Positions 62,481 to 64,000 of a stretch of DNA of 64,000 bases are shown one piece after another. Below the pieces are notes generated by a model. That model searched no databases, was not told where the DNA came from, and saw only the letters and a program-made list of their open reading frames with translations. The number at the start of each line of letters is the position of its first letter. Position 1 is the first letter of the stretch. Position numbers and translations under genes: made by a program. Where the stretch lies: assembly GCA_015063905.1 (NCBI GenBank), contig SVTF01000002.1, forward strand, positions 1 through 64,000. The letters run 5' to 3'. The stretch comes from Oscillospiraceae bacterium. GTDB lineage: Bacteria > Bacillota > Clostridia > Oscillospirales > CAG-272.

Positions 62481-63281
62481 ATGCTTTTAGCCGTAAACGT
62501 TGGAAATAAAAACGTTTCCTTTGCGGTGTTTGAGTCGGGATGCGGTGACATCGCGGCTAAATTTACCGTTTCCGCAGATAAAAACAGGACTGCGGATGAA
62601 TACGTTATACTTGTAAAGCAATTACTCGATTATTCGGGAATTGACAAAGAAAAGCTTGACGGAGCCGTAATGGCGAGCGTTGTTCCTCAGCTAAACGACG
62701 CGATCAAAAGCGTGATACAAAAGCTAATAAATAAAAATCCTTTAGTCGTGGGCCCCGGTGTAAAGACGGGCTTTGCCATAAGGATAGACGATCCCGCCGA
62801 GCTTGGCGCTGATATAGTTGCAAATGCCGTGGCGGTGGTTGCAATAATGAGATCTGAAACGGCGGACGCTCCCGCAATAATTCTCGATATGGGAAGTGTC
62901 ACAACGCTTTTTGCGATAAACAAAAATAGGGAAGTGGTCGGCGGTGCCATAATTCCCGGCGTCGATATGTCGCTCGACGCTCTGCACAGAGAGACCGCAC
63001 AGCTGCCCAATATCGAGCTATCAAGCGCGGCAAGGGCAATAGGTAAAAACACCAAAGCGTCGCTTACGTCGGGTGTTATTCTCGGTCAGGCGGCAATGAT
63101 AGACGGTCTTATAGACAGATTCGAAAAAGAGCTTAAATGCACTGCGGGCGAGGCGATCGTATTCGCCACGGGAGATAAATGCGAGGCGGTGACGAATAAC
63201 TGTACCCACGCGTTCAGATATTTCCCCGACCTTACGCTTTGCGGCTTGGCGCACATCTATAAAAACACCGTTGAAATTTAA
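62481..63281 (+). CDS. coaX: CoaX-like type III pantothenate kinase with altered first motif
   Basis: 266 residues, the usual size. CoaX phosphorylates pantothenate, the first step to CoA. Recognisable parts are GADIVANAVA near residue 105 (catalytic Asp region), ILDMGSVTTLFAI and GGAIIPGVDMSLDAL. The N-terminal phosphate-binding motif is normally D-x-G-N-T; here it is NVGNKN, so both the conserved Asp and the Thr are replaced. The enzyme may be catalytically different or a regulator. ATG at 62481 has GGAGG 8 nt upstream. It precedes a vitamin-type ECF S component, consistent with pantothenate metabolism. Confidence 0.8.
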   Translation: MLLAVNVGNKNVSFAVFESGCGDIAAKFTVSADKNRTADEYVILVKQLLDYSGIDKEKLDGAVMASVVPQLNDAIKSVIQKLINKNPLVVGPGVKTGFAIRIDDPAELGADIVANAVAVVAIMRSETADAPAIILDMGSVTTLFAINKNREVVGGAIIPGVDMSLDALHRETAQLPNIELSSAARAIGKNTKASLTSGVILGQAAMIDGLIDRFEKELKCTAGEAIVFATGDKCEAVTNNCTHAFRYFPDLTLCGLAHIYKNTVEI

Positions 63282-63380
63282 CCTTGATAATAACGCCACG
63301 CGGCGATTATTATAAATTTTATGCGCCGTACTCATTTTGAGACGACAGCAGAGGGTGTGAGTCCCTCAAGGAGAAAATTT

Positions 63381-63449
63381 ATGTTCAATTTCATTTTTTT
63401 GCGCGGCGGTACTTTTGATCGTACTCGCAGAGCAGGAGGACTGATATGA
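63381..63449 (+). CDS. 22-residue leader ORF overlapping the transporter start
   Basis: ATG at 63381 is preceded by AAGGAG and opens a 22-codon frame (MFNFIFLRGGTFDRTRR...) whose TGA overlaps the ATG of the ECF S component (ATGA). The ribosome site for the S component lies inside its last codons. It is too short for the ORF track. It could couple or attenuate translation of the transporter; no similarity to a known leader peptide is recognised. Confidence 0.4.
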   Translation: MFNFIFLRGGTFDRTRRAGGLI

Positions 63450-64000
63450 AACGTTCTGCTACTCAAAAAATCATTAAAATGGTGCAGCTTGCACTTCTTG
63501 TCGCGCTTGTATTTGTGCTTCAGATGCTGGGTTCGTTCATCAAGATAGGACCATTGCCGATGTCATTCGTGCTTGTTCCCATCGTTGTGGGAGCATTTCT
63601 TCTTGGATGGCGCGAGGGAGCGTTCCTCGGATTTGTATTCGGCGTAATAACTATGGTTATGGGAATTGCAGGCATTGACGGTTTTTCGTTTTTGCTTTGG
63701 CAAGCGAGTCCTTTTTGGTTCATAGTCGTTTGTCTTGTTAAGGCGACCATGGCGGGACTTGGATCCGGGCTTATATATAAAGCGCTGGGTAAGGTGCTTG
63801 GTGAAAAATACATTGTAGTTACCACGGTGATCGCTTCGATAAGCGCACCCATTATTAACACAGGAATATTCGTTGTCGGAATGCTGCTGTTTTTCTTTGA
63901 CACGATGTCCGGACTTCCCGCGCTTTTCCCCGATGCCTTCGGACAGTTCGGTGGAGCTATTGAGGTAGTATTCCTCGGTCTTGCGGGACTGAATTTTGTC
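63446..64000 (+). CDS. ECF transporter substrate-binding (S) component, partial at window end
   Basis: The frame is open from ATG at 63446 (AGGAGGA 5 nt upstream) to the window end, 185 codons without a stop, so the gene is cut by the window. It is very hydrophobic with about five membrane helices. The first helix region (LALLVALVFVLQMLGSFIKIGPLPMSFVLVPIVVGAFLLG) is typical of ECF S components such as those for pantothenate, folate or riboflavin. The neighbouring coaX gene suggests pantothenate (PanT), but the ligand is not shown by sequence. Confidence 0.85.
   Translation, partial: MKRSATQKIIKMVQLALLVALVFVLQMLGSFIKIGPLPMSFVLVPIVVGAFLLGWREGAFLGFVFGVITMVMGIAGIDGFSFLLWQASPFWFIVVCLVKATMAGLGSGLIYKALGKVLGEKYIVVTTVIASISAPIINTGIFVVGMLLFFFDTMSGLPALFPDAFGQFGGAIEVVFLGLAGLNFV

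Overview
The window is chromosomal DNA from an anaerobic Clostridia-type Firmicute, most plausibly a gut commensal. The signs are AGGAGG-type ribosome sites, TTGACA-17-TATAAT promoters, two T-box leaders, an ECF-type vitamin transporter, glycyl-radical enzymes and Clostridia-style intergenic repeats. I cannot name a genus from sequence alone. There are no rRNA or tRNA genes, no CRISPR array and no intact insertion sequence.

Layout. (1) 0.2-3.3 kb: an aldolase of the N-acetylneuraminate lyase type and a BNR-repeat sialidase-like protein, divergent from an AraC-type regulator. (2) 3.6-19.1 kb: one long leftward operon for a vitamin B12-independent, glycyl-radical propanediol-utilising bacterial microcompartment (BMC). 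It encodes acyl kinase, class II aldolase, acylating aldehyde dehydrogenase, Zn alcohol dehydrogenase, four BMC-H proteins, PduL, a BMC-P vertex protein, PduS-like and PduT-like redox proteins, the glycyl-radical dehydratase with its activase, a EutS/PduU-type shell protein, a EutP-like GTPase, and finally a ParA-type ATPase overlapping a small Lys/Ala/Thr-rich protein. A fuculose-phosphate-type aldolase points to fucose or rhamnose as the source of lactaldehyde and 1,2-propanediol. The ParA pair resembles the McdA/McdB carboxysome-positioning logic and is the best candidate here for an undescribed system. (3) 19.6-34.5 kb: nagA, metG, an ECF sigma/anti-sigma/VWA-lipoprotein operon, a CE2-like esterase lipoprotein with a long Thr-Glu linker, a MarR plus heterodimeric ABC exporter operon, an orphan radical-SAM protein and phosphofructokinase.

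(4) 34.6-54.4 kb: six consecutive paralogous right-handed beta-helix proteins of about 856-1160 residues, all on the minus strand. Four are lipoproteins with Thr/Ser/Glu-rich stalks, each with its own promoter and, for most, its own terminator. Two lack any secretion signal and share an operon. All carry a conserved D-A-F-H ... E-x-M-V-D-D-x-S-N block that recalls GH110 alpha-galactosidases; this is inference. (5) 54.8-64 kb: a DUF1846 protein, T-box-controlled ilvA-ridA, T-box-controlled ilvB-ilvN-ilvC, a CoaX-like pantothenate kinase with an altered first motif, and an ECF transporter S component that runs off the window end and is preceded by an overlapping short leader ORF.

Together the sialidase, sialic-acid aldolase, NagA, fuculose-type aldolase, propanediol BMC, acetyl esterase and beta-helix proteins fit foraging on host or complex glycans. 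Most alternative ORFs in the track are antisense or frame-shifted shadows of these genes.
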